This document shows, one piece after another, positions 25,280-33,668 of a stretch of 64,000 nt of DNA (positions are counted from its first letter, which is position 1; every line of letters begins with the position of its first letter). The stretch is taken from NCBI GenBank assembly GCA_025997155.1, contig BNUF01000001.1:1-64000 (forward strand). Direction: 5' to 3'. The notes under the pieces were generated by a model. The model did no database searches, was not told the DNA's origin, and saw nothing but the letters and a program-made list of their open reading frames with translations. The translations under genes and the position numbers were made by a program. This stretch comes from Clostridia bacterium. Lineage in GTDB: Bacteria > Bacillota > Clostridia > Lachnospirales > WQUN01.

Positions 25280-25972
25280 TTATTGTCCGCGAAACCCCCA
25301 AATATAACCCGATGATTTTTCACCTTCATTCATCAACAGGTCAAGCACAGACACTTTATGTTCAAAAACGCCGTAACATTGCTTATACTCGGGGTAATCA
25401 GCGTAATTTTTATAAATAAGTTTGATATTCGCCTTTTCAAATTCACTTTCTGTAATGTAGTTTTTAGCGGCAGGTCCAGAAATATACAAATCCGCCTTTG
25501 CTTCTATGAGCAAGCTTAGTAGTTTTTCCTGTTTAGCTCCATACGTACGGAAATCGCGGCTGTCTGCGAATTGTGTCTGGATTCCCAATAATTCCGATAC
25601 TCTCTCTATTATATTTCGATTCATAACGGACAAGTTATCCCATCGCTTCTCCAAATAAATATTACGAAGGAGTTGTTCCGCATAACTAAAACACGGTGCT
25701 TTCGCATAGCAGCGGCGAATATTTTCATAATGTTTCTTTTGCCAGCTGAAATCGCTTATTTTTACATCACATATCAGTCTATGTTCATCTCGTCCGACAG
25801 GTACGCTCAGCCACATAAGTCCATTCTCGGTTTTAATCTTATTCCGATTGCGCCAGTCATCTTTTGTATACTGTAAATCGTCATGAAATATAAACAAATC
25901 TACGTCGTGAATAATATCAAAATAACCTTTCCACGGAATATAATTAGACTGTAGTACAGCGACTCTTTTCAC
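25280..25972 (-). CDS. WbqC-like protein (copy 1)
   Basis: 230 residues. The start AVLQSNYIPWKGYFDII, then DLFIFHDDLQYTKDDWRNRN, is the WbqC family signature. Members sit in O-antigen loci and are proposed to take part in N-acylation of amino sugars; the mechanism is not settled. This is the last gene of the long minus-strand operon and its start overlaps the FkbH stop by four bases. A second WbqC copy is at 40.3 kb in the same operon. Its position after ACP, acyltransferase and FkbH genes fits a carrier-protein-dependent acylation step. Confidence 0.88.
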   Translation of the reverse strand: MKRVAVLQSNYIPWKGYFDIIHDVDLFIFHDDLQYTKDDWRNRNKIKTENGLMWLSVPVGRDEHRLICDVKISDFSWQKKHYENIRRCYAKAPCFSYAEQLLRNIYLEKRWDNLSVMNRNIIERVSELLGIQTQFADSRDFRTYGAKQEKLLSLLIEAKADLYISGPAAKNYITESEFEKANIKLIYKNYADYPEYKQCYGVFEHKVSVLDLLMNEGEKSSGYIWGFRGQ

Positions 25973-27567
25973 TCGAATTTCACCTCGACATATTTTTTTT
26001 CAAACAAAGCCTTAACAGAGTATAGTTCTCCGAACTCATCAGAACCCAGCGACTCCGCACCATATTTACGCAAGAATTCTCGGCAAACCGCGTTTTTTTT
26101 CGTTGGAATATACGCAAATGTAATGTTTTGATAACCCTGAATATTTAATTGACGCACTATTTCAGACAGGAAAGCTGATTCGATACTTCTCCCCATAGCT
26201 CGGCAACTCATAAGAAAGGTTTCTATTTTGGCGTTGCCGCCGTCCGTCCTTACCAAAGCTATTATAATATCACCATATCCGCCAAACTTGTCCGACGCGC
26301 GTCCGACATAGGTCTGAAATGCTGGTTCATTAAGAAATCCCTCTATTTCGTCTTCGGAGTATCTTTGTACCGTTGAGTTGAACTGGTTTGTTTTTGTTAC
26401 GAGCTGATATATTCTATTCACATCATTTTGACACGCTTTCCGAATTATGAGCTCGATTTTCAAACTTTCAACAAAATCGTCAAGCCTGTTAAATTCAGAA
26501 CGCGTAATATCTCTTTTTATATTTTCAGCGTATAAACGTGTTTTGTTCTTGTCTTCAGCGGTCAACTCGGCAACATAAAAGTAATTTCTATACAGTTCAT
26601 CGGCGAACTTTGGTAAACCACTTATGTCGTTCGGGAAATCCGCAACGCAAATAGCAGGTATGTTGATTTTGACCTCTTCTCTCTCAATACGATTGTCGTC
26701 AACAAAAACTATTGAATCAAGCCCTATGTTCAGTTCCTCAGCAATCTGCTTAATATTTTCCGATTTACTTTTCCAGTTAGCTTTAATAATAACAAAATCA
26801 TCTCGTTTCAAAAACATAGAGCGGTTATCAAACGCCAAAAGCGCGTCTTCTTCGTTATTCTTAGAACATATCGCCAATACGGTACCCGTTTCCTTGAGTA
26901 GTTTTATCTTTTTTTGGAAATCGTAATACGCCGCGCCGATTCCTGTTTCAGCCAGCAGGATTCCGTTATAGCCTACTTCACCAATTACCCCGCCCCATAA
27001 CGTGTTATCCATATCCAAAACAAGGCATTTTTTCCTTGCTATCATCGATATTTCACGCTCAATCTCGGATATGATAATTTTCTCAAACATTGGTGTGAAT
27101 GGATTTCCGCTTATATAATTCAGTTTAGCGGAAATACATTTGTCCCGTCCCGCTGCTGTTATTAGTTCCTTTAATTGAAATATCCGAGCGTTTTGAAACT
27201 CTTTACATATTTTGCTTATGAACAAATACCATTCATATTCTTGCGCGACAGGCAACAATGTATTCTTGTCGTTACCAGAGTATTCAAAGGGAATGTCGAT
27301 ATCGGAGATGTAGAAACGACAATCAGACCGCCGCGAAATTGCCGTCTCCAGATATTTAGCTGAGATTTCATATAATTCTTTATCGAAGGCACTTCCGTGC
27401 AATAATACAAAACAATCAGAAATAGGCAGGTTGTAAAACTCCGAAGACAAATCGGAAATTTCGCTTAACCACACATTATATCCGTCCGGAATATACAGCT
27501 CTTTTTTGGTTTTTGTCAATCGAATTTTCAGCGAATCCGTCCCTATATTTGATAAAACAGCAATCAT
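25969..27567 (-). CDS. FkbH-like HAD phosphatase with C-terminal GNAT-like domain
   Basis: 532 residues. The first 180 residues are a variable N-terminal domain. The HAD-IIIC domain begins near residue 185 with LVLDMDNTLWGGVIGE, followed by CSKNNEEDA and FVDDNRIEREEV. The C-terminal 150 residues have TKTNQFNSTVQRY and a GNAT-like ending. FkbH-type enzymes load glycerate from 1,3-bisphosphoglycerate onto an acyl carrier protein. A dedicated ACP gene lies 0.7 kb upstream in the operon, so a glyceryl- or hydroxyacyl-thioester for glycan decoration is a reasonable inference. Confidence 0.88.
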   Translation of the reverse strand: MIAVLSNIGTDSLKIRLTKTKKELYIPDGYNVWLSEISDLSSEFYNLPISDCFVLLHGSAFDKELYEISAKYLETAISRRSDCRFYISDIDIPFEYSGNDKNTLLPVAQEYEWYLFISKICKEFQNARIFQLKELITAAGRDKCISAKLNYISGNPFTPMFEKIIISEIEREISMIARKKCLVLDMDNTLWGGVIGEVGYNGILLAETGIGAAYYDFQKKIKLLKETGTVLAICSKNNEEDALLAFDNRSMFLKRDDFVIIKANWKSKSENIKQIAEELNIGLDSIVFVDDNRIEREEVKINIPAICVADFPNDISGLPKFADELYRNYFYVAELTAEDKNKTRLYAENIKRDITRSEFNRLDDFVESLKIELIIRKACQNDVNRIYQLVTKTNQFNSTVQRYSEDEIEGFLNEPAFQTYVGRASDKFGGYGDIIIALVRTDGGNAKIETFLMSCRAMGRSIESAFLSEIVRQLNIQGYQNITFAYIPTKKNAVCREFLRKYGAESLGSDEFGELYSVKALFEKKYVEVKFE

Positions 27568-27571
27568 AATA

Positions 27572-28249
27572 TCAAAACTCCACTAAATGAGATTTTCCTT
27601 CCAAAATTGTAGCTTTATGATACGGCAATACCACCGTTCCTTCTTTTGTGCTTTCGGACAAAGTTACACCCGCCGCCACGTAGGTTTTGCTTCCCAGTTC
27701 AATTTTGTTAGTAATACTGCTGTTTAAACCTAAATAGCAACAGTCTTCAATTTTTGTGTGTCCGGCAACAGTCGCGTTAGAGGCAAAATAGTTATAATTA
27801 CCCAACTCCCCGTGATGTCCAAATGAGGAGCCGCTAATCATAATATTTCCGTCACCCACCACGGCACAAAGGTCAATCATAGCTCCTGGAAAAAGTATAT
27901 TGCCGTCACCCACGTCATCGGCAAAAAGATTCGCTGTCGGATGTATAAAATTCGGGAGTTCATAGCCTAAATTAGTAACTCGCCCAAAAGTTTCTTTTCT
28001 GTTTTGATTCATTTTCTTGTATCCGATAAGTATAAACATACTATAAACGTCCGGCGGAAATTCAGAAACCAAATTTTCAAATTCACAAACTGGCAAACCG
28101 CAAAAAGTATCTTTTGTTTTATATTCGCTGTCTACAGTAAAGGCGCATATTTCTGGCATATTTTTTATTGCCTCATAACTTGATTTATAATGCAAGTAGA
28201 AAATTTGCGCGAAATTATGCAAACCGAAAACTACCGCTTTCTTTTTCAT
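27572..28249 (-). CDS. NeuD/PglD-like sugar O- or N-acyltransferase
   Basis: 225 residues. The N-terminal 90 residues form a Rossmann-like module (KKKAVVFGLHNFAQIF). The rest is a left-handed parallel beta-helix with hexapeptide repeats (VGDGNIMISG, AGHTKIEDCCYLG, YVAAGVTLSES). PglD and NeuD relatives transfer acetyl groups to UDP-amino sugars or sialic acids. His in SFGHHGELGNY is a candidate catalytic base. It lies between ACP and FkbH, so the donor could be acyl-ACP rather than acetyl-CoA. Confidence 0.82.
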   Translation of the reverse strand: MKKKAVVFGLHNFAQIFYLHYKSSYEAIKNMPEICAFTVDSEYKTKDTFCGLPVCEFENLVSEFPPDVYSMFILIGYKKMNQNRKETFGRVTNLGYELPNFIHPTANLFADDVGDGNILFPGAMIDLCAVVGDGNIMISGSSFGHHGELGNYNYFASNATVAGHTKIEDCCYLGLNSSITNKIELGSKTYVAAGVTLSESTKEGTVVLPYHKATILEGKSHLVEF

Positions 28250-28252
28250 CTT

Positions 28253-28495
28253 TTATCTTCCTCCGTTTTTAATCAGTTCGACGATTTCGCCTATGGTTTT
28301 AATATCGGCAAATCTGTCCGTTGGGAAGGTTATGCCAAAGCTGTCTTCAGCTTCCGCTAAAAGCATTATTTTGCGTACACTGTCAAAATTCGGAATATCC
28401 GACCACGCGGTTGATTCGTGATATTCGGTCTTGCTTTTCTCTGTTATGTCCGCAATTATTTCATTGAGTTTCTTCAAAATTTCTTTTTCGCTCAT
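28253..28495 (-). CDS. acyl carrier protein
   Basis: 80 residues from ATG 28495, chosen because AAGGAG lies nine bases upstream. The protein is acidic and four-helix-like, with the phosphopantetheine Ser in NFDSVRKIML near residue 45. Dedicated ACPs in glycan loci carry acyl or glyceryl groups. Overlapped and followed within four bases by its neighbours, it is co-expressed with FkbH and the LbH acyltransferase. No ketosynthase is present, so polyketide synthesis is unlikely. Confidence 0.88.
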   Translation of the reverse strand: MSEKEILKKLNEIIADITEKSKTEYHESTAWSDIPNFDSVRKIMLLAEAEDSFGITFPTDRFADIKTIGEIVELIKNGGR

Positions 28496-28497
28496 AT

Positions 28498-29193
28498 TTA
28501 TATTCTCCTTGCGGTAACCCAATAGAGATTGTTTTCAAATCCATAAAAATCATTTATCTCACGCCCGAAAGAAAAATCTGTGAAGAATTTCCCCATTGCG
28601 TCAGTCACGTCCTTCTCGTCACTAGCGGCAAACAACCTATAACCGTTACGCAGACCGTATTCGTCTTTGCGTACTACGTACAAACAATCAGAAACGCACT
28701 CACTTTTTGACACAAGAGGCGAATCCGCCGACAAAACGGCGGCGATGATATAGCCTCCGGGCTTTATCACCCTTGCGTATTCGGCGGATATAGCCGCGAA
28801 GGTGTCGCCCGAATTACAGTAATACATACAGTAGGCAGCCAGCGCATAGTCGGCGAAACTATCCCCGAAAGGAAGGTTTGTGTTATTGCCCACACGAACC
28901 TCAGCGTTAAAACCATTATTAAAAACACGTTCTTTAGCCGCCGCCGCAATCTCCGAAGATATTTCAGTCCCGAACGCTTTATAGCCCTGACGCGCCAGAA
29001 ACAGTAAATTTCTTCCATCGCCGCAGCTCACGTCAATTACAACATCTCCCGTCTGCGGCTTTTTCATATTAAGGCGCGGATAATCCGCCAGGAACGTCCG
29101 CACAACCCATTCTGACGGATAAATTTGAGTATAGTTTTTTTTGGTATAATACGCGGTGTACTCCTCGATAACATTCGGTTTTACATCACACAT
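28498..29193 (-). CDS. class I SAM-dependent methyltransferase
   Basis: 231 residues from ATG 29193 (AAGGAG eight bases upstream; stop-start overlap with the radical SAM gene). VVIDVSCGDGRNLLFLA is the SAM-binding motif I, with FGTEIS as motif II and FADYALAAYCMYY as motif post-I. A small cytoplasmic methyltransferase, probably acting on a sugar or lipid-linked intermediate. Target atom unknown. Confidence 0.85.
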   Translation of the reverse strand: MCDVKPNVIEEYTAYYTKKNYTQIYPSEWVVRTFLADYPRLNMKKPQTGDVVIDVSCGDGRNLLFLARQGYKAFGTEISSEIAAAAKERVFNNGFNAEVRVGNNTNLPFGDSFADYALAAYCMYYCNSGDTFAAISAEYARVIKPGGYIIAAVLSADSPLVSKSECVSDCLYVVRKDEYGLRNGYRLFAASDEKDVTDAMGKFFTDFSFGREINDFYGFENNLYWVTARRI

Positions 29194-30149
29194 CACTTAT
29201 ACTCCTTGTTAAACGGTTTTCCGTTTTCGTCGTAGTCGTCAGTCCCGATTACCTGCCAGTCGAAACAGTTACGGCAATGCTCGGGTAATTTGTCAAAGTT
29301 ATGCTCAAAGTGAATACGCGTAAACGCCGCGAGTTTGTCTTCCCAAATATTCCCAAGCGTGTTTTTACTTGCATCGCCCAATACACACATAGCGTTAATA
29401 TCGTTTGCGCAACTTACAACTTTGCCGTCCCACAAAATACACAACTGCGAAAATGTAAATCCGCAGGCAATCCTGTCTTTCTGTTTGTCGATATTAGCAC
29501 CAAGTTCAATATTTCCAGCCCATGTCATACGTCCGCGTATCCTTACGGGTATACGGCTATCCGCCCAGAACTTCAAAAAATCCTTAATCTCGTTTTTATT
29601 TTCGTCCATTTCAATCAACTGAACATCTATGTACATTTTTGAGCCTTTTGCTTTAACTTTGTCGCGCAGATGAAGCACGTTCGCGTAAACTTTGTCACGC
29701 TTAGCTCCTACACGGATTGATTCGTAAACACCAGCCGAGAAACCGTCAACCGCGATGGTTATGTTGTCTAAACCCGCGTCAATAAGCGCGTCGCAAACTT
29801 CGTCCGAAAGCAACACACCATTAGTTGTCATCCATGTGGTGAGTCCGCGTTCGTCCGCGTACCGCACAATTTCACGAATCTTCTCCGCGCCAACCAGCAA
29901 AGGTTCGCCATACACGCCATACCAGAGATTCGTCTTCGGGTATTTCTCCGCAAGCTCATCTGCTATCTTGGTATATAACTCCCAGTCCATATATCCGCGC
30001 TCGCGTGTAATCTTGTCGTTTGCGCACTGCACGCAATTCAAATTGCAGAACGCGGTAAGTTCCACCAACACATTGCGTAAGTGACAGATTTCCCTCATCT
30101 GCTTTTCGATAGAGTCAAAGCTGTCGGCAATTTTTTTCAGTTTATCCAT
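29193..30149 (-). CDS. radical SAM/SPASM enzyme (tandem copy 2)
   Basis: 318 residues from ATG 30149, chosen for AGAGGAG upstream; a longer frame reads into the preceding gene. The cluster motif is CNLNCVQC near residue 36, with GEPLLVG and AVDGFSAGVYESIR in the barrel. C-terminal cysteines (ACGFTFSQLC, CRNCFDWQ) fit a SPASM domain with auxiliary clusters. It is closely related to the next gene upstream, and the two overlap by eight bases. Such enzymes modify peptides or sugars; here a dehydrogenation or epimerisation of a sugar is possible. Confidence 0.88.
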   Translation of the reverse strand: MDKLKKIADSFDSIEKQMREICHLRNVLVELTAFCNLNCVQCANDKITRERGYMDWELYTKIADELAEKYPKTNLWYGVYGEPLLVGAEKIREIVRYADERGLTTWMTTNGVLLSDEVCDALIDAGLDNITIAVDGFSAGVYESIRVGAKRDKVYANVLHLRDKVKAKGSKMYIDVQLIEMDENKNEIKDFLKFWADSRIPVRIRGRMTWAGNIELGANIDKQKDRIACGFTFSQLCILWDGKVVSCANDINAMCVLGDASKNTLGNIWEDKLAAFTRIHFEHNFDKLPEHCRNCFDWQVIGTDDYDENGKPFNKEYK

Positions 30150-31131
30150 TATTGGACTCCTCTTTATTGATAAGTTTGTATTCTCTGAAATAACGCTCAC
30201 CGCGTTCATCGTAATCAAGTGTTCCGATTGCCTGCCAATCCACGCAATTACGGCAATACTCGGGCAATTCGTCAAAACGGTGAGATAACTGTAACTCAAC
30301 AAATTTCTCGTTTTTCTTTCGCCAGATATTTTTGATGTTTTCTTTTGTTAAGTCTCCGATAACGAACTGCGCGTCGGTGTCGTTTCCACAAGCCGTAACC
30401 AATCCGCTTTGTGTAATATGCATTGTCGAAAATGTGTTACCGCAAGCGATGCGTTCTATATCGGCGTTAAACTTTCTGCCGCCAGACACCTTCCCCGCCC
30501 ACGTTATTCTGCCGCGAACACGAACGGCGATACCCGCGTCCGCCCAAAATTCTCGGTATTCCTCTAATTCGTGTTCATTTTCCTTCATCACAATAAACTG
30601 AGCCTCTATGCGCGGACGGATAACCCCGCGTTTTTGCATTTCGCGTTTGAGTTCCAGTACATTGTTGTAGACCTCTTCACGTTTCGCCCCTATCCTGATA
30701 GATTCATAAACGTCCGCCGATAAGCCGTCAATGCCGACAATCAGATGCGCCAAATCCCCGTCCATCAAGATTTCCCTCATTCGCCCGTTCAAAAGTACGC
30801 CGTTCGTGTTCATATAGGTATTTCTGATACCTTTATCTCTCGCGTAGTAAAGCATATCCGCTATTTGTTCGCCGATAATTAACGGTTCGCCGTAATTCGA
30901 TAGCCATACATTACTGTCGGGAGAATTCAAGGCGACATCGTCAATTATTTTTTTGAATAAGGACAAACTCATATCGGATTTCGGACGTGAAATCTCGTTT
31001 TGCGCACACTGAACGCAGTTCAGGTTACACCTTGACGACACCTCAATTACAACGCTTCGCGGATAGATAACCTTTGCAAAGGTCTTCTCAATCTCATTCA
31101 GGGAGCTCTCAATTATTCTCAATTCCTCCAA
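30142..31131 (-). CDS. radical SAM/SPASM enzyme (tandem copy 1)
   Basis: 329 residues. The cluster motif CNLNCVQC lies near residue 35, followed by GEPLIIGEQI, NTNGVLLNGR and GIDGLSADVYESIR. The C-terminal SPASM-like cysteines are in ACGNTFSTM and CRNCVDWQ. It is a paralogue of the downstream gene along its whole length (shared RGRxTWAG and DYDExG segments), so the pair arose by tandem duplication and may form a heterodimer or act in sequence. The preceding gene is the phase-variable methyltransferase. Confidence 0.88.
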   Translation of the reverse strand: MEELRIIESSLNEIEKTFAKVIYPRSVVIEVSSRCNLNCVQCAQNEISRPKSDMSLSLFKKIIDDVALNSPDSNVWLSNYGEPLIIGEQIADMLYYARDKGIRNTYMNTNGVLLNGRMREILMDGDLAHLIVGIDGLSADVYESIRIGAKREEVYNNVLELKREMQKRGVIRPRIEAQFIVMKENEHELEEYREFWADAGIAVRVRGRITWAGKVSGGRKFNADIERIACGNTFSTMHITQSGLVTACGNDTDAQFVIGDLTKENIKNIWRKKNEKFVELQLSHRFDELPEYCRNCVDWQAIGTLDYDERGERYFREYKLINKEESNNG

Positions 31132-31136
31132 TATAA

Positions 31137-31817
31137 TTAATCCTCCTTAGTTTTTACACCTAATCTCGCGTGCCAGTCGGTATATTGCAGCATCGGACGC
31201 GCAACCTTGTTAAAGTATTCGTCAGTCGCGGTACGACTCCCCTGATGCGCACCATAATCGTCAACAATTAAAACACCACCTACAGAAACTCGCGGGTACA
31301 AGACTTCCAGTTCTTTTCTTGTGGATTCATACCAATCCGTATCTAAACGCAAAACACTAATATGTCTTGGGACATCAGACCCGTCAAGAGTTTTCATTAC
31401 GTTGCCTTTGACGAAGACGACTTTTTCAGGATTTACACCGCATAAAGCAAACGACTCCCGAACATCTTCCAGCGAAACCCCAGCTGTTTCAGGGTTAAAC
31501 GCCGTTTCGTCAAGTTCGCTCCAATAAGACGCGTATAATTCTTTGTCAGTTTCGGTTTGTTGCGCAAAACCATCTTTGTCGCCTGCCTCAAGCCCCCTAA
31601 AACCTTGGAACGTATCAAAGCAATAGACTTTTTTATCACACTTTTGCAACTGAAACGTAAGCGCGGCTAGAATGGCGTTTCCGCCTCGCCACACGCCGCA
31701 CTCGACGAAATCCCCCTCAATGTTCGCCTGCGCGGCGTGCTTGCAGGCGGTAAGAGTAGCGAACAGGCTTTCGCGGCTTACGAGCGTGAGTTTAGAATCG
31801 TATACCATATCAATCAA
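31137..31817 (-). CDS. TylF-like methyltransferase, 3' half of a poly-G phase-variable gene
   Basis: About 226 residues. FVECGVWRGGNAILAAL is the TylF/MycF SAM-binding motif, with FDTFQGF and the metal-binding LRLDTDWYESTRKEL and IVDDYGAH. The frame remains open upstream through YPCEFSEEERDL to the G tract, where it should continue the 5' half at 31840-32196. With 11 G the two halves are out of frame; 10 or 13 would fuse them. The fused layout matches the intact protein at 46308-48170, where the same two domains are continuous. A weak TTG start at 31817 might still give some free methyltransferase. Confidence 0.85.
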   Translation of the reverse strand: MIDMVYDSKLTLVSRESLFATLTACKHAAQANIEGDFVECGVWRGGNAILAALTFQLQKCDKKVYCFDTFQGFRGLEAGDKDGFAQQTETDKELYASYWSELDETAFNPETAGVSLEDVRESFALCGVNPEKVVFVKGNVMKTLDGSDVPRHISVLRLDTDWYESTRKELEVLYPRVSVGGVLIVDDYGAHQGSRTATDEYFNKVARPMLQYTDWHARLGVKTKED

Positions 31818-31839
31818 GTCGCGTTCTTCTTCTGAAAAT

Positions 31840-32196
31840 TCACAGGGATACCCCCCCCCCCGCAGTTTCCGAAAGTTCCTTCGGGGCGTTAATCACATTA
31901 TATCCCAGTAACGCAAGTCTGCGGCTAACGGTGAAGTTTATAAAAGGTTCGCCGATGGTTATTACGGCTGTTTTACCCCTAACGACAGTCTCTAAATCGG
32001 GTTTACTGACCCTTTCGCCTTGTACAGTCAAAATGTTTTGCGCGTTAATATCCCAAATCGTATAATCAAAGTTCAACCCGCACTCTCTATAAGCCCTTAA
32101 AATCGCCTTCATATTTTCGCCCGCACCGTAGAAAACAACCTCTTGATTAGGTAATTTTGCCAGTAATGACTTTATTATAGTATTTGAAATTTTCAT
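31840..32196 (-). CDS. Rossmann-like module, 5' half of the poly-G phase-variable gene
   Basis: From ATG 32196, the product has a nucleotide-binding-like module (EVVFYGAGENMKAILRAY, then YTIWDINAQN) that ends TAGGGVSL* just past the G tract. The same module is fused to a TylF methyltransferase in the protein at 46308. In the present 11-G state the product is a truncated 118-residue protein; in a 10- or 13-G state it would be about 348 residues. GGAG lies 11 bases before the start, and the FkbM stop is 17 bp upstream. Confidence 0.8.
   Translation of the reverse strand: MKISNTIIKSLLAKLPNQEVVFYGAGENMKAILRAYRECGLNFDYTIWDINAQNILTVQGERVSKPDLETVVRGKTAVITIGEPFINFTVSRRLALLGYNVINAPKELSETAGGGVSL
31851..31861 (-). 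repeat. homopolymeric tract, 11 G on the coding strand
   Basis: Eleven consecutive C on the plus strand (G on the coding strand) join two out-of-frame parts of one gene. Length 10 or 13 restores the frame. Tracts of this length change readily by slippage. Confidence 0.95.
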
Positions 32197-32213
32197 AGGT
32201 TTAACCGCTCCAT

Positions 32214-33656
32214 TTATATCGTGCAAAACAAAACTTCTTCGGTCTCGTTTGAATTATAGTGCCGTATGTGAAACTTGTACTCGGGAACCAATCCAATCAG
32301 GTAGGAGGAGATTTCAGTCAAATCTTCGTGTTTGTGATATATGCATACCGCCAGCTTTGGCTTGTACGTTTTTATCGTCATCTCCATTCCGAGCAAAACC
32401 TCCATCTCCGCACCTTCAACGTCCATTTTCACAAACGTAACTGGGCGGCCGTCAAGGAAAGAATCCAGCGTGACGACCGAAACATCAACGGTATCAACTC
32501 CAGCATAATCTCCGCCGCCGTGATATTCCACGGGAAACGGCAAAAACGTGTTACTGCTTCCAAGTCCCTTGTTTACTAATTCTACCTTACTTTCATCAAG
32601 TTCAGGCGCGTTGCGCAAAGCTTGCGCTGACTTGGCGTAGCAATCCGGCGCGGGTTCAAAAGCATAGATTTTGTCATAGTTCTTAGCCCATTTGACAAAA
32701 TCAATACTGCTGCGGAAGTCCAACACTCCCACATCGACAAAAATTTCGTGTTCTTCGCGGGAGAGAAAATCGTCCTCAAAATACTGCGGAAAAGCCGAAT
32801 CCGCAATCGGCGCAAGAATATCCGAATATTGCTTATGTTTTTCCGCGAACTCTTTAGAAAGACTTGTCCAAACTGCCGTTCCGATAATAATTCTATCATT
32901 CGGCGTGAGGTTTAGAAAAATCTCTTCTTCAGACAGGACAGGTAATCCCATAAATTCCAACGGTTTATTTACTGAAAACGGCATAAAACAACCTTCGATA
33001 CGAATATTCAAACCAGGTATCGCTTGTAAAAAACGCGTTACAACCCAATTGTATTCATCGTCTTCTATCCCTAGCAAGTACAGTCGATTTCTTTGAACTG
33101 GTAAATTCTCTTTAATAATTTTCCACATACTGCTCAAACCGCCGAATAGCTGAGAGTAGTTTTTTTTCGTTTGAAGCCACTTATGGTAATCCTCGCTTGC
33201 CATAGCGCGGTATAAGCCCGTTTGTTTGAGTGTCAAGCTGTATTCTAGTCTTCCTAAAAATAAATCCCTTGACATATCGTCCTGTAACGCTTGAAATACC
33301 TGAAATAATTTCTGGTAGATATGTTCCTCCGAAACAGGCACGGAAGGCAAGTCCGCAACGGTTTTATCTGGAAAATCGCAATGTCTTATTTTAGAAGTCG
33401 GAACTCCCGCTTGCCGCAAATAACGATACACGCTTGCCACTTTCTCAGTTGAAACGGTAACGTATAACTCATAATCCGCGTATTTCGCGATAGCTTCTAA
33501 AAGGGATAGTATTTCTACACCCGAGTTCCCGAAAAGAGTGTGGTGTTTTGAAATATTAGAATCGGCGAAACAAACGGGATTTAGTCCTTTCAGAATCCAT
33601 TTATCGTAGTTATCACGTGCGTTTTGCCCCGCGCCGTAAAAAATTACTGACGACAT
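32214..33656 (-). CDS. FkbM family methyltransferase with N-terminal Rossmann-like module
   Basis: 480 residues. The N-terminus SVIFYGAGQNARDNYD is another copy of the recurring nucleotide-binding-like module. A central 150-residue helical region follows. The C-terminal methyltransferase domain has IFVDVGVLDFRSS, AFEPAPDCY, VTLDSF and FVKMDVEGAEMEVL, the FkbM signature. It should O-methylate a sugar or a carrier-bound group. Start ATG after AGGAGG-like GGAGGAAATAA. Confidence 0.87.
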   Translation of the reverse strand: MSSVIFYGAGQNARDNYDKWILKGLNPVCFADSNISKHHTLFGNSGVEILSLLEAIAKYADYELYVTVSTEKVASVYRYLRQAGVPTSKIRHCDFPDKTVADLPSVPVSEEHIYQKLFQVFQALQDDMSRDLFLGRLEYSLTLKQTGLYRAMASEDYHKWLQTKKNYSQLFGGLSSMWKIIKENLPVQRNRLYLLGIEDDEYNWVVTRFLQAIPGLNIRIEGCFMPFSVNKPLEFMGLPVLSEEEIFLNLTPNDRIIIGTAVWTSLSKEFAEKHKQYSDILAPIADSAFPQYFEDDFLSREEHEIFVDVGVLDFRSSIDFVKWAKNYDKIYAFEPAPDCYAKSAQALRNAPELDESKVELVNKGLGSSNTFLPFPVEYHGGGDYAGVDTVDVSVVTLDSFLDGRPVTFVKMDVEGAEMEVLLGMEMTIKTYKPKLAVCIYHKHEDLTEISSYLIGLVPEYKFHIRHYNSNETEEVLFCTI

Positions 33657-33668
33657 ATTTATTTCCTC

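Noticed and set aside
25280-28522. Polyketide or nonribosomal peptide cluster because of ACP and FkbH
   Set aside because: No ketosynthase, acyltransferase module, adenylation or condensation domain is present.
29193-31131. RiPP biosynthesis locus for the radical SAM/SPASM pair
   Set aside because: No precursor peptide, peptidase or leader-binding domain is seen nearby; the surroundings are glycan genes.
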